NCBI GenBank assembly: GCA_021397835.1
Contig: JAJFZO010000191.1
Coordinates: 5,523,001-5,587,000 of the forward strand
Reading direction: 5' to 3'
DNA length: 64,000 nt
DNA from: Moringa oleifera
Taxonomy: Eukaryota > Streptophyta > Magnoliopsida > Brassicales > Moringaceae
A program made the position numbers and the translations under genes. How positions within the stretch are numbered: the stretch's first letter is position 1; every line of letters begins with the position of its first letter. A model generated the notes under the pieces. That model did not search any database, was not told the origin of the DNA, and saw only the letters and a program-made list of their open reading frames with translations. Shown one piece after another: positions 49,886 to 63,400 of the stretch.

Positions 49886-52560
49886 TTCAAACAACTAAGT
49901 CCCCGAATCTTGATATAAGATCGTCAACGATCACAATGGTATATAGATATTTTCATTTTGATGTGAGATCAACATCAATCACATTTAATTGTCCCTTGAT
50001 ACCGATGTGAGATCATTATCATTATCTGTTTTCCATTCTTGATGCGAGATCATCCTCAATCAACATTAAATTGTCACAATTTTTTTTAGGTTCAATATGA
50101 GATCGGCATCATTCACCATTTAACTTATTAAAAATATTACATAGTCAATGCAAGGTCCATACGAATCATTTTTCTCATTATTACATAGTCAATGCAAGGT
50201 CCATACGAATCATTTTTCTCATTACTTTTTCCTTATGTGGGATTGGAAAATATCTCAATTATTGACACTATAAATAGTTGCTATCATGTGTCAAGAGTTG
50301 ACTAGATTAATAATCATGATGTCATTTCAAGTCTCACGCTGTAGCCTTTATATAGTTCAACAATTACTCTTTCTCTTTTCTTTTCTTTTTTGACTCAAGG
50401 TTTTCTCTCTTTTATAATTTCTGGTAAATTTAACTTTGATCTTGAAAATAAATATATTTTGATTTGAAGATTTGAAATATGAACTTAATCAAATTCTTCT
50501 GTTTAAAACGCTTTTCAAAAGATATGAAATACATCGTTGAATTCATAGTAAATTTAAAAGAAATGATAAACAATAAAGGTTAAGGAGAAGTAAAATTGAC
50601 TTCATAATCTTCATTCCATTTGCAGCTGATGATGCACATAAATACGTGAGGAAAAGTTATACCTGTAATACAGTCTACTTGTTGGCTTTTTTGCTAATAA
50701 CAATGCAAAAATTCTCTCTTTTCTAGAGATCTCTTTCTTCCTAAGAACTAAAACTTTAAGCAAAGTTTAAGAATTGTTTTACACTAATAAAGAGAATAAA
50801 TGTGCAAAACATGTCCTTTTTCCATATAAAATGAGTTTATTTATAAGAAAAATTTAGAGCAAGGCCCACCAAAAATTTATTTGGGAAAGGGAGATTGCGA
50901 CATCAATTAGTCAGTTTTGAATAAAATGCGCATCTCTGTGTACTTTACCAAGAACTATCTACAAGCTTCTTTAGTCTTCGCTATCCAACCTTTCCAAACA
51001 ACTAAGTCCCTGAATCTTGATATAAGATCATAATCAATCACAGTGGTATATGGATCTTTTCATTTTGACATGAGATCAACATCAATCACATTTAATTGTT
51101 TCTTGATACTGATGTGAGATCACCACCAATATCAATTTTTCATTCTTGACACGCGATCATCCTCAATCGACATTAAATTGTCACAATTTTTTGGGTTCAA
51201 TGTGAGATTGGCATTAGTCGGCATTTAACTTATTAAATATTACAGAGTCGATGCAAGGTCCATATAAATCACTTTTCTCGCAACTTTTTCTTGATGTAGG
51301 ATAGAAAAATGTCTCAATTACTGACACTATAAATAATTGCTACCATGTGTCAACGGTTCAATAGATCAATAATCATGATGTCATTTCGAATCTCACGCTG
51401 CAGCCTTTACATAGTTTAACAACTACTCTTTCTCCTTACTTTCCTCATTCGACTCTTTCTCTTTAAAGCTTTTCTCTAGTTTGTAACTTTTGGTAAATTT
51501 AATTTTGATCCTGAAAATAAATATACTTTAATTTAGAGATTTGAAATATAAACTTCATCAAATTTTTATATCCAAAACACTTTTTAGAAGATATAGAATA
51601 CATCATTGAATTCGAGGTAAATTTAAAAGAAATGATAAACAATAAAGGATAACGAGAAGTAAAATTGACTTCATAATCTTCATTCCATTTACATATGATA
51701 ATACACATAAATATGTAAGGAAAAAGTTATACCTTTAATACAGTCTATTTGCTATCTTTTTTGTTAACAATAATGCAAAAATTCTCTCTTTTCAAGAGAT
51801 CTCCCTCTTTCTAAGAACTAAGAACTTTAAGCAAAGTTTAAAACTGTTTTATACTAGTGAAGAGAATAAATGTGCAAAAAAGGTCCTTTTCCATCTAAAA
51901 TAAATCTATTTATAAAAAAAATTAAGAGCAAAGCCCACCAAAAATCTATTGGGAAAGGGAGACCATGACAATAATTAGTTAGTTTTGAATAAAATGCACA
52001 TCTGTGTGTTCCTTACCAAGAACTATCTACAAACTTCTTGAGTCTTTGCTATCCAACCTTTCCAAACAACTAAGTCCTTAATCTTGATATAAGATTGTCT
52101 TTAATCACAACGGTATAAAATCTTTTCATTTTGACGTGAGATCAACATCAATCATGTTTAATTTTCCCTTGATACCAATGTGAGATCATCATCAGTATCA
52201 GTCTTTCATTCTCGATGCGAGATCATCCTCAATCAATATTAAATTGTCACAATTTTTTAGGTTTGATGTGAGATCGGCATCAGTCGCCATTTAACTTATT
52301 AAAAATATTATACGAATCACTTCTCTTGCTACATTTTCCTAATGTGGGATCAAAAAATGTCCTAATTACTAATACTATAAATAGTTGCTACAATGTGTCA
52401 AGAGTTGACTAGATCAATAATCATGATGTCATTTCGAGTCTCACGTTGTAGCCTTTACATAGTTCAATAATTGTTTTTTCTCCTTACTTTCCTTTTTTGA
52501 CTCTCTCTTTTTAAGGCTTTTCTCTCTTTTGCAACTTTTAATAACTATTTTTTGGCAACT
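49886..52560 (+). repeat. Tandem array of a 1.07-1.1 kb repeat, about 2.5 copies
   Basis: The anchor CAAACAACTAAGTCC followed by TCTTGATATAAGAT occurs near 49888, 50996 and 52063, and the sequence between anchors is colinear: several GATGTGAGATCATCATC-like motifs, then CACTATAAATAGTTGC, GATCAATAATCATGATGTCA, TCTCACGCTGTAGCCTTTA and a long AT-rich half with AAGAAATGATAAACAATAAA. Unit 3 is cut after about 500 bp. Unit 1 alone carries an extra 47-bp tandem duplication (about 50137-50230). TATAAATAG in each unit could be an LTR promoter, so these may be stacked LTRs, but no TG...CA borders or target duplications were established. No coding capacity. Confidence 0.85.
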
Positions 52561-55439
52561 TTTCCAAGCTTATTCTTGATAAGATTTGGTCTTTAGCCTC
52601 ATTCTTTTAGCTACGAACAGTATAAAAGCTTTCTCTCTCTCCTTTGACTCATTAGAGAACCTTAGGTTCTCTTAATCCATTCTAGACCATGTTCATATTG
52701 TTGCTTCTTCTCTCGATGAATGGCCATGATATGACAAACTTGGCTATATTTGCATTTTTGAAGAATTCTTTTGCAATGGCCTTAAGCTATCACTCCACCT
52801 TTTTGCCATTAAGATTTGCCTTAAATGTAGACTATCCCCCATTTCAGCTTGTCCTAAATGCCTAGAGACTTCTCTTTAGGTTTCTGTTCATATGCATAGA
52901 TTTAAGTGTTGAAACCATCTGTGTAAATTTCTTTTCTAAGTCCTTTAAGCTTATTAGAAATCATGGTGGTGCCAAAGGCTTTGTCTTTAGGTTTTGATAC
53001 TTCATAGCTCACCGATAGCTTGCCATCGTTGAATAAAAGTTGGAAGACTAAGTATTTTCTGGCTATTTACGACAACCTTTACTTTAACCTCACATCATGA
53101 AAAATTTCAAACATGACATATAGGTCCAAAAAGAACCTCTGTGATCAATCTAAAACCTTCTACCTTAGAATGATAGATAATGCTTATAAACGTAATATTA
53201 AGTATTATCTCACACAAGTCAAATTGTCTATAGCTTATAGTGTAAAAGCAAACTGTTTAGATAATCCTATTGTTAAACCTAATCTAACATTCGGACTAAA
53301 AATAGATCAAAACATAGACTTTTCTTATACTCCATCTCCTAATCCCATTCCAAACCCTTATCGACATCTTTTCGATGTTGAACCTTCTTCACATGAGCTA
53401 GCCATTTATGATCCAGCTACTTTTATAAACTTTTCCTTGATCTTACTTTTGCCATTAGTTTGTCTTATTTCTTTTTGACTTTTTATGTTTTCAATACCAA
53501 TACTGATCTAATTTTATTTCCAATGTGCAAATCTGAAATGGCTCTAAATAAAAGACTTTAGATGGTTTAAGATTAGCCAACGCTTCCACCAAATCATTAC
53601 CAGCAATTTAATGCACTGTTATTGCTCCCTTACTTGTCATTACCACAAGATAGGGATTGGCTACCTGATCCCAAGGAGTTTAGTTATCGACATCGAGCAA
53701 TTAATCTTAATCATAAACTAAGAGAAGAGCTACTGATACTACCTCCAAGGGATCATCCAAAAGCAATCGTAAATTAGTTTGACACTAAGGTGGAAGTCTT
53801 TGCGGATGTAGCTATCAAACCTTTGTTTGGGGCATCCTAAATAAGAGCACTATTGATGTGTTAGACAGCTTGATCCCACACCTATTATCGTGCAATGCTT
53901 TAGATCATTATTATCTCAACTCGAATATGAAGCCAGAGGGTCCTGGTCTCAATGTGATGGTGTTTTACAAGAGTATACACAAGGCAATGCTTCCAAGCGA
54001 TTAGATAATGACTTTTAGGATTGGAGACTAATGCCCTTGCAAGCAAAGTAGTTCATCACATAATGTAGGTATGAGATTGTCTTTCTAATTTTCTTTTGCA
54101 TGAGTATCATTGTTTTGTACTTTGCTTCCATTTAATCCAACATTAGCTTTTTATTAAACTTAATCAATCTAACATTGGTTTCATTTTCTTGTAATTTTTT
54201 AACGAAATGGCCTTATAAAATGATATAAAATTATGAGTAAGGCCCATCCTTCAAATCAAAGAAACAAAGGATGCGAATGAGTTGGTAATCATTATTGTTG
54301 AAAGAGTAAGGGCTTTGGTCGCCATCATTGAGCATTAGAAATAGTGATGACCGAGATGGACCAAGCTTTGTTGGACACAGGGACAAAACTTGCTTAAGCC
54401 TAATTTAAGCTTGAGTAAAGGATTCATCAAAAAAATAAAGACACGACCAAACTAGGGAACTAATCGTTGAAGCCTAATTAATCCGTGTTGTATAAAGAAA
54501 GCACTGAGTTCGACTCTAAAATGAATAGGGTTGGTTTCGAGTTATTGTCTGCTTTCAGATCGAACAACCATGGATGAAGTTCAAAAGCTTTATCTTGACC
54601 TCAATTTAAGGCCTCGGAATGGGGCAACAACTCCCTTTGCCACTTTAAGGAACGATGCATCCTCCTCTGCTCTAAGTATGATCATTCTTTAGATGATCGA
54701 CATCTCAGATGAGCTGAAGCCTAAAGCCTATACTTTAGATTAGGTGGCAGCTCTTACTACATTAGCTCTAGCTCTAATAGAGGCTCTTTCAATACTAGTC
54801 TGCATTTCAGCCTTAACAATCTAAATATTTTTTTTTTAATTTTCTTATTTCCAGCTTGTATTTTTTATTATTATGAATGAAAGTTCTCTTTTCATAATTC
54901 TCATTATGCTAACTTTAGTAACAAGTTAACTTGATTTCGAATTACCATTATTCATTTGATGATCCAAACCTTGATATCTCAACGAACCACTAACTATAAT
55001 CCAAATACCTTTCAATTTAGATCATAATATTTCAAATCTAATCTAACTACAACCTGATCTTCATCTAAACATCAGTCTACTGATGTACCTTAGCCTTGAC
55101 CTCAAAACTTTCTTGGCATGCTTCATCATAATTTTAATCTCAATGTTAAAATATTACTACGGCATAACTATTATCTCATATTACTTTCTATCGATCTCAT
55201 ACTTAGCAATTTTACAAAACAACCTTAATCCCACTAACCATCATCTCTAAGACTTTAGATTGGTTGCATGCTCACCCGGCCTTAACCAATTCTATGTAAT
55301 CTTTCACCTCTAATACAAAATTTTTAGGGGTAAAAATTAGGTCTTTATAGTTGCCCCTCCTTGTCCATCCTTAAAGATTAGGAATAGGGCAAAGACCCAA
55401 GACTACTCAATTTTAAACCCTAAATCTAAATTGCTGTAG
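52561..55439. other. Decayed repeat DNA, probably retroelement
   Basis: One frame of 121 codons (53113-53478, + strand) and shorter broken frames such as DPKEFSYRHRAINLNHKLRE (about 53667-53730) hint at an old retroelement polyprotein, but no domain could be assigned. It lies between the LTR-like array and the gypsy integrase fossil, so it may belong to one of them. Confidence 0.4.
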
Positions 55440-55479
55440 AATTTTCTTCTTTTTTTTAAAATCACTTTTTTGGTAAAAT

Positions 55480-55810
55480 GTAAGCAATATGATTCACATT
55501 CACTATCATAAAAAGTTGCTAGAACTAATTGATGTGATTCATATGCATCTTGCCACATAACTTGTGGAATTTTTTAAAGAGTAATATATATTCATCTAAT
55601 TCCTATTATCTTAAGAAAAATCCTTTTTTTTTAGTTAATCAAGATGCGATTCACATTCACTTGAATAACCTTGACATATGATAATTCTTTTCACATGCAT
55701 TTCCTGTTCTATCAATGGCGCGATTCACATTCGCTATGACTACCCATTGCTATTCGTAAGGTGTTTAAGACTTTTTTCCTTTCAATTAATTAAAATGTGA
55801 TTCTAATTCA
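55480..55810 (+). repeat. Degenerate minisatellite, GATGCGATTCACATTCACT type
   Basis: Five diverged copies of a unit of roughly 65-80 bp carrying GATGCGATTCACATTCACT (variants at about 55490, 55530, 55646, 55718 and 55794). Confidence 0.65.
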
Positions 55811-55879
55811 TTTTGACATTTTAGATTCACAACAATTTTCGTGGTATGGTTTCCATTCATCATGATTATTCACCTTTGA

Positions 55880-56370
55880 TGTAATTATCAACATTTAAGG
55901 GGATCAAGGTTTTCAATCTCAACCTTTAAGAATTTCAACCATGGTACAAAGTAAGGAAAACCGATTGTGATATTCCTACATGAATTTTCTTCCATGGTGC
56001 ACCAGGAGGCAAGCCAGGAATATTTTGTCTATGATGTGATTCTTAATTATTAAGAGTTTTGATCATGGCAAAAAGTTAAGGCAAGCTAAGTTTGCTGAGC
56101 ACTTTCTTCTTCCATGGCACAATGTAAGGCAAGTCAAGAATATTTTCATCCATGATCCTATTTTCTAGTATTGGGATCCTTTTTTATGCATGATGCAATG
56201 TAAGGCAAATCAAGAATAATTTCATTCGATCAAGATGCAATCTTTAGATCAAGAACTCCTACCATGGTGCAATATAAGGCAAGCTAAGTTCAACTTTATC
56301 CGTGATGCGATTCTCAGCTATCATGGACTCTTACCATGGCGCAATGTAAAGTAAAATAAGTTCAATATGT
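55880..56370 (+). repeat. Degenerate minisatellite, CCATGGCGCAATGTAAGGCA type
   Basis: About six diverged copies of a 65-100 bp unit with core CCATGGCGCAATGTAAGGCA followed by AGCTAAG or AGTCAAGAATA and then a CATGATGCGATTCT-like segment. The latter links it to the neighbouring repeat at 55480-55810, so both may come from one older unit. Confidence 0.7.
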
Positions 56371-56519
56371 TCTCATTTGCAATGCAACTGCCAATTGTTA
56401 GGAGTTGTTTCTGTCATTTTCCTCAATCCATTGGGGATAATTCTTTATACTTCAATGAGAAGATTATTGTTTCCTATCAAGATTTTCCTTTCTCACTTCA
56501 CAACAAATTCTCTTCATCC

Positions 56520-56705
56520 TCATCAAGAAAGTTTCACACCATTCCTAACCATTAGGAAGTTTATTTTATTTCCTCCCATCACAAAAATCTATTTCATTCC
56601 CTTTCATTGGGAGACTTATTTCATTCCTTTCCATTAAGAATTTTTTTTTCTTTCCTTTCTATTAGGAAATTCTCTTTCATTCCCCTTATCGAGAATTTTT
56701 AAGCA
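56520..56705 (+). repeat. Degenerate 35-40 bp tandem repeat
   Basis: Four to five copies of a unit like TTTCATTCCTTTCCATTAGG followed by an AAATT-type spacer, ending near TTCCCCTTATCGAGAA. Confidence 0.7.
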
Positions 56706-57429
56706 AAATAATGATTATGAATGCATGATGCATAATGTACTTTTTAATTATTGTTATTATTGTTAGGTAAAGCCATATATTCTAGCTACCCTTGTACTCT
56801 CCATCCTTCAATATCCTCTAATTCAATTATTATAGGATGCACGATTATCCCTTACATGATGTATTTTAGTAAACTAGTCGAAGTACCTTTCAAAATCTCT
56901 CTTCCCTTATGATTTTTACAACCTTGCTATTTCCTTTAGAATATTTTCCCTTGTATTTTAAGGCTCACCATACTCTATTTATCGCTTAAGGTTTGACTGA
57001 AACAACCAATTTAGGTAATAAGATCATCATCTATTACCAAGATGCAATTCATGTATTTCTCTCTTTTCAAGAAGAGAAAGAGTTTAGAGTTATGAGATAA
57101 AAAATGCTTTAAGGCTTTATTTGATGGATAATTTAGTACATGGAATCCTATTCTAATACATGATACCTAAAGGGCATTCATCATGTTTAGTTTTTCTCTT
57201 CATAATGAATACCTCTTATTCCTCATCTTTATCCATCATGGTCAAAATAAATATCATAGATAGCTTTTTACTTCATTGAAATTCTTCCTAGGCTGTTACT
57301 TAATCAAATCACCTTTTTAGGTTTTTAGCACTAATCACCCATTTTTTTTTTCTCTTTTACATTTTCATCGCCCTTTTGGGTTTTTGAATTTCGTCTTCAA
57401 GTATAGTACTTTTTAACTACATGTGAATT
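56706..57429. other. AT-rich intergenic DNA
   Basis: No gene or recognisable element between the minisatellites and the gypsy integrase fossil. Confidence 0.45.
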
Positions 57430-58480
57430 AATAAGATTAGAGAGAACATTAGTATCCATTTTCACCAATATCAAAGTGCCCCGTAAAAAAGCCTTATTTG
57501 TAACATATGGCCTAGCCCAATTGGGTGCTCATTTTCGTCTAGAATTGGAGATATTATCAGGTATTCTTTTCAGTACTAAATCGCCTTGTTTGAAGACTTT
57601 CCGATGAATTCTCTTATTGTAAGCTTCCTCCTTTTTTTTTCCTAGTATAATAACCATGGCATAAAGCTTTCAACCTTTTTTTTTTAAATCATATTAAGTT
57701 ATTCATACTAAGCTTTAATCCACTCTTTTTCATTGAGTTTGGCTTCTTTTATCACTCTCAATGAAAGGATTTTTATTTCAGTTGGAGCACTACCTTTATC
57801 CCATACACTAAAGAATATGGTGAAATTTTTTGACACTTTTTCTATAAGGCAACAGAGCCAGAGAAAGCATTTCATGCCAATTCTTATAAGTTAATGTCAT
57901 TTTCATGATAATTTTTTAATGTTTTGTTCGCAGCCTCTATTGTACCACTCATCTTTGGTATAGTTAAGTCACCAAATTATGATATTTAATCTTGAATTTC
58001 AGGTAAATTGCCTTAATCTGTTTGTTATTCAGATTAGCTACATCATTTAAGATAATCTTGTTTAGTGGGTCATACCAACATATAATTTCTTTTTTTTTTC
58101 AAGAGTCTACTAACTATTGATTTTTTCATGTTAGTGAATAATTCTACCTTAATTCACTGGATAAAAATAATTAATAAATATCAAAATATATTTATACCTA
58201 TTAAAAACCTTTAGGACGATTGCTCCAATTACATCAAATCCCCCACATGAAAAGGCCATGGTGAATGAATTCATCATATGCAATGAAGCAGGCTGGGCAT
58301 GAATTTTACCCCCATAAATCTAACATTTATGGCATTTACGTTGTATCAGATGTAATTCCATTGTGAACCAATAATATCTCCTTCTCATCATTCGTTAAGC
58401 CACCACATGACCATTTGCATGTGTACCACAAATTCCTCCATATATTTCCCTAATTATATTTTTTGCTTCTTTATCAACAC
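57430..58480 (-). pseudogene. Ty3/gypsy integrase C-terminal fossil
   Basis: Reverse-strand broken frames follow the order of gypsy integrase: IYGGICGTHANGHVVA (about 58400-58450), RRRYYWFTMELHLIQRKCHK (about 58320-58385), IILNDVANLNNKQINKAIYL (about 58005-58070), MTLTYKNWHEMLSLALLPYR (about 57835-57905), then EEAYNKRIHRKVFKQGDLVL (about 57570-57640) and WARPYVTNKAFLRGTLIL (about 57455-57520). Many stops and indels interrupt it, so it is long dead. It belongs to the same broad group as the forward fragment at 36986-37375. Confidence 0.88.
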
Positions 58481-60349
58481 AGCGAAGTAGGGTGTGATTA
58501 AAATTTTTGTATACAAGTATTCTTCGTGTGGGATAAAATTAACAAACAGCCTTCTTTTTTTTTTTTTTGGCATCCTCGTATCAAGAAAGATGTCCTCATC
58601 TTACAATGATTCAATCTTTTCTTTTAAAATCATGACAATCTTTTGTAGGGCCGGCTCCAAATATTTTGGGGTCTTAGTCGAAGTTATGATAGAAGGTCTA
58701 TATGATATTTTAATTAAAATTTATTTTTTATTTCTTAAAATACAAAATCATTAATTAAATTTTTGTATTTAAATTTCAACAATAAATTTTCTCAATTTAT
58801 AAGATAATTAATTCATTTAATATTTTATGACACACTTGAACATACATAAAATTTTATTAATTTTATTTTTTTTTTACAGTAATAACTGCTATAGATTTAT
58901 AATGCTTATATTGTGTCTAATCAAGTCAAAACACCTACATTACCATACAAAAAAAATTACTTAAAAATTAATATATTAGTAAAATTGTAATGATCATATA
59001 TGAAATGATTAAATTTTAATTAAAAAGTAAAGAAAAATAAAAAATATTTTTTTATAATTTTTTATAATTGATTGTAAAAATTATAAAATTTTAAAATTCA
59101 GTGATGATATTAAAAAATATTAAACTTTAAATATTATAAAAAAGAGAAGAGAAAGACATTGATTAAAATGAAGAAGGAAAAAAATGAAAGAAATGGAAGA
59201 AGGAAAAGAAGGAATGAAAGAAATAGAAAAAAATAAAAGAAGAAAAATTAGAAAAAAACATAAGTATAAAAATTAACCTTTTAGAGTTTAAAAAATAAAT
59301 TTAAATTAAATTAATGTATAAAAATTTAATTTGTTTAAATAAAAAGTGGAGCACTTTCTCTAAAAAAAGAGAGAATGTAATAGGAGAAGAAACTCACCTA
59401 CCAGTGCTCAGCTACCTTGACATGCGACTTCAATTTTGAATTAAATGATACAAATCATTAAATTTCTTATATCAATTTATAAAATATAAGTTAAATTGGT
59501 AAAGGTAGTTAAACATACAGAATTGTGCATTTACCCACATCTTTCCAATTAAAAGATTAAAAAAAAAACTTTTATCAAATTAAATTCATACATATTTTTG
59601 CTTATAAAAAATTAAAAATAATAAAAAAATAAATAAAATGAATGAAAAAGAGGCTGTTAAAATATAGGGTCCTAAGCAATGACATCAACGACCTTATCTC
59701 GAAGCCACCCTTTTTGTATCATAGTTACAGCCACTGTTAAATCTAAAAGAGCTTCTTTCATTATTATGCCATTTCCCCTTGATTTTTTTTTTTTTCTTGT
59801 GGGGCTACTTCTTTCACATGCTTGCAAGGTCTTCTTGTTATCATCTTCTCCACTGAAATATTATCATCTTCTGTTAAAAATGCATTTGTGTTATAACTTA
59901 GGTTTCCATTCAAGGCATTATAAAATGGATACTTAAGAAACCCTTACATTTTGCTTTAACTCTTTGATTTTGACAATTACTTCAATAATTTTTTTGATGT
60001 AATCACTCAATGGTTACATGAGTTTTTTTTTTTAAATGTGAAATAGCTTGATGGTAATCCATTTTTTAACCATATTTTTGGTGAAGCTAGCTAAAAAACC
60101 CCAAAAAAAAAATCTCAAAGTTTCAAAGCAACAAAAATACCATGATCTTGTTTCTTTTGTTAGAGTTAATACTAAGAATAGTCTATCAATACATTTGACA
60201 CTCCTTATATTGTTATCATCTTACTAAAGCACTATGAATAGTCTTTTATCTATGTTGAACCATAATATAACTCAATTTTGTGGCATATTGAACTCAACTC
60301 TGTGGTACATAGGTTTATAGTATTTCTTAAGTGAAAGGTGAGTAATTAC
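58481..60349. other. AT-rich intergenic DNA
   Basis: No gene found. 58730-59660 is extremely A/T-rich with purine-rich runs (AGAAGAAAAATTAGAAAAA type). Frames at 58494-58754 and 59679-59936 lack family features. Confidence 0.5.
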
Positions 60350-60480
60350 CACTACAACAAAATAGATTTTAGTGACAATTGTTTAGCAGTAGTTGTGATA
60401 ATTGTCATTACATATTAGCAATATAGTTCTTTGTCGTAGTTTTAACGATATTTATCAAATAGCCATTATTAATAAATATA
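60350..60480 (+). mobile_element. CACTA-type terminus and subterminal motifs
   Basis: Starts CACTACAACAAAATAGATTT (60350-60369), the classic plant CACTA end, followed by AGTGACAATTG, GTGATAATTGTCATTA and related short inverted motifs. The opposite end (TTTTGTTGTAGTG) was not found in the remaining 3.6 kb, nor was a transposase, so it is a solo end, a truncated copy or part of an element running beyond the window. Confidence 0.55.
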
Positions 60481-63400
60481 AATGTCAATTATAATCATTA
60501 TCATTAAAATACATATTTTTAGAAGCTATTGTTTACAATTACTTTTAAAGTGAGTTTTAATTTTTTTCAACATTTTATATTAAATTAATCAATATCGATT
60601 CAAATATAATAAAATAATATTTGTTGAATCATACTTAAAATTAAACATAAATATATAAAGATTAAACATATAAATTAAAGTTAAAAAATTATTATATTTT
60701 TTAAAGTATTTTTATTATTAAGATATAAAATATAAAAATAATAATATTTTTTCAATTTAATTTTTGTATTTTTTAAAGAAAAATATTAAATTTAACTTTA
60801 AAATAATTTTTTCTTTAATAACAGAGTTTTTTTAATTATTTTAATCTAGAATGTATTCTCACATTTAAAATGTAGTTGGCTGGAGAAAACAATAAGGTTG
60901 AATATGATTGCATTCTTCTTGGATCATATATTTTAAGGAAAGAGACCAACAGACATTTTTGTCTTTCTGTGTGGAACAAATGAAGGGCTATGCATTCATG
61001 ATACTAAAACAAAATCCTTGATAAAAAGGAATGATGGGTCAACTACATTGATACAAACAATGTACGCTATAAATTTTCTTTTTGAATTAAAATCATGTCT
61101 ACAATGCTCTTTTGTAGCAGAGCCATCTATTATAATACAAGCCAAGAGGATGACAAGAAAAAGTTAATCAGATGAGCACTATTAGAAGCATTTGTGGCGA
61201 ACAATTGATGGTTTAGTTTCATCGTAATCTCTCTTAGTTACGTGCTAAACAAAAAATTCCTACCCAATCTGAATACATTATCAAATTCTCTAGCATATAT
61301 TTGGGCAGCTAAGATAAACAAAAAAGAAAAAACAACAAAACTTTTGTCGCGAGGCAGTGTGAATCACATGAAAATCATAAACCGAACAACTGTACGAACA
61401 TTGCAATCGTTATGAATTATTGACAACCTTGGTGACTAAATCACCTTCACTAGTGAAGGCCAAATAACAAATGAGCATGTTGTGGGTGTTCCAGACAATT
61501 TGATTACCCCAAACAAAGAAAATCTACTCAACAAGCTGCAGTTAAATGTGACAATACATTCCAGATTAAATAATAAAATAAATGTGAGAATATATTTAAG
61601 AAAAATGATAATTTTTTTGAAAAATAAACACAGTTCAAATAAACTAAAAAAATTCTTAATTCGTAGGAAGGGTTACATTTTGAGACTCAAATAGTTTGCA
61701 AGATTATATTCTCAAATGCAGTTAAATCAATATTATTAGGATGAAATGATACAAACTGATTATTACAACTATTTGCGTTTCAAATAATAATTGAATGATG
61801 ACACTTGTTTTCTTACTTTCTATTTCAAAGTGCACTTAAAGGTATAGGACTTCTGTTTTCTTACTTAGCATGGTTCGTAAGCTATTTCATGCTACAGCTA
61901 ATGCAGTGGAAATAAAGGAGGAGACTTCTTATTAACTAGTCTTTTGCTAGGGTTGATTTTGGTGCATTAATTGCTTAGTCAAATCCTTCTACTCCTTCTC
62001 CAGCATTTGCATTTAGTCAATCATCTCTAAGTATATTTACTAGTTCAACATCTTCTAACCTTTGCCATTACCATCTGATCGTTTTGTCTCTTTATTTTTA
62101 GCGAAATAAGAAATGTCGATCCTTTTGCAGCTTCAAGTCGCCCTTTCTTCCTTATTTTCATCACATAACACCTCAAATTTGTTATAATCTACAAAGTAGA
62201 GTTGATCCTCATTGTTATGGTTATTATAATAGTAAGAAATAAGGCCACAAGTCTTCTTCACCTACACTTCTGCCAAGAAGTTTCTTCCTATTTACTCACG
62301 TAGGAGTGTATTTGTAAACATATCTTTCATCAGCATGCTTTAGTGGATAACATATCACTGGATTTATAGCAACTATAATTCATAGTTTGATAGTCTGATT
62401 AAATTTGTCTAGGTTCAATATTTAATGTTTCTTAAGGAGGTATTGGTATTGTTGTTTGAGGTTTTCTCCATATAATTGCTCTAATATGTTCCTCGTCTTG
62501 ATCTTTTGCAAATATTATTCCTTCATGATAGAATCTTTTAAATCTAGGTTGGTTACTTAAACAGGAATCCTTTTGGCAATCATGGTCAATAGGAATAACA
62601 ACCTTTTAATTATTTCATATATAATTAATGCTCTAATCCTTATGCTTTAAATCTTTTGTAATAGTATTAAATTTCAATTACTTGAATATATATATAGTTG
62701 TTTCTGACAACAAGATTGAGAACAAAAAGAAGAAAAATCATTAGGCATGGGTGGAATTGATATATTTTCTCCATTAGTCCATGAATAGAAGCAATGAAAA
62801 CTCACAATCATTAATCTTAAACATTTTTGAATGATTAGGCAGTACTAGAATTAGAAAATATCATTAGTTTTTTTATAAGTGGAACTGTCTTATAGGTTAG
62901 AATAGATAAGACTTGTAATTTTCTTTGTTTATTTGCAAGAGAAGAAATTGATTGCACTTAACAAACTAAAGCAATGAATCTTCTACATATGCATACAAAT
63001 GCACCATCTCGAAGCAATGTTACTCCCATATTTCAAGGATTCTTTTGTATCATTTAGGCTTATCTGTTGAGGGCAATATCCTTTGAATATCATGCATATT
63101 CTAATTTGGTTATTTCTTTTATATAATTTATTGTGTTGACCCTATGTTTTTAGACAATTTTAGTAGTATTATTGTAGACCAGACCCACTATTGTTTGACT
63201 CCCTCATCGATTTCCTTGGAGGTACTACTTTTCAGAACACAAATTAGTATGATCTTATCCTATCTTTACTTAGCATATCGATACCAAATATATTATTTTG
63301 GTTACAAGTAATTCATTATTGTCTTACTGGATCTTGTTTTATAATTCTGTATCTAATTACTAATGCATGTTATAAAAGTGCAATTAATGTATATATGTAA

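Noticed and set aside
53113..53478. Forward frame of 121 codons as a host gene
   Set aside because: It sits between LTR-like repeats and a gypsy fossil and has no identifiable domain; more likely retroelement debris.
58640..59670. Possible hAT-like element starting TAGGGCCGGCTCC
   Set aside because: The matching inverted end could not be found; only AGGGTCCTAAG near 59666 in direct orientation.
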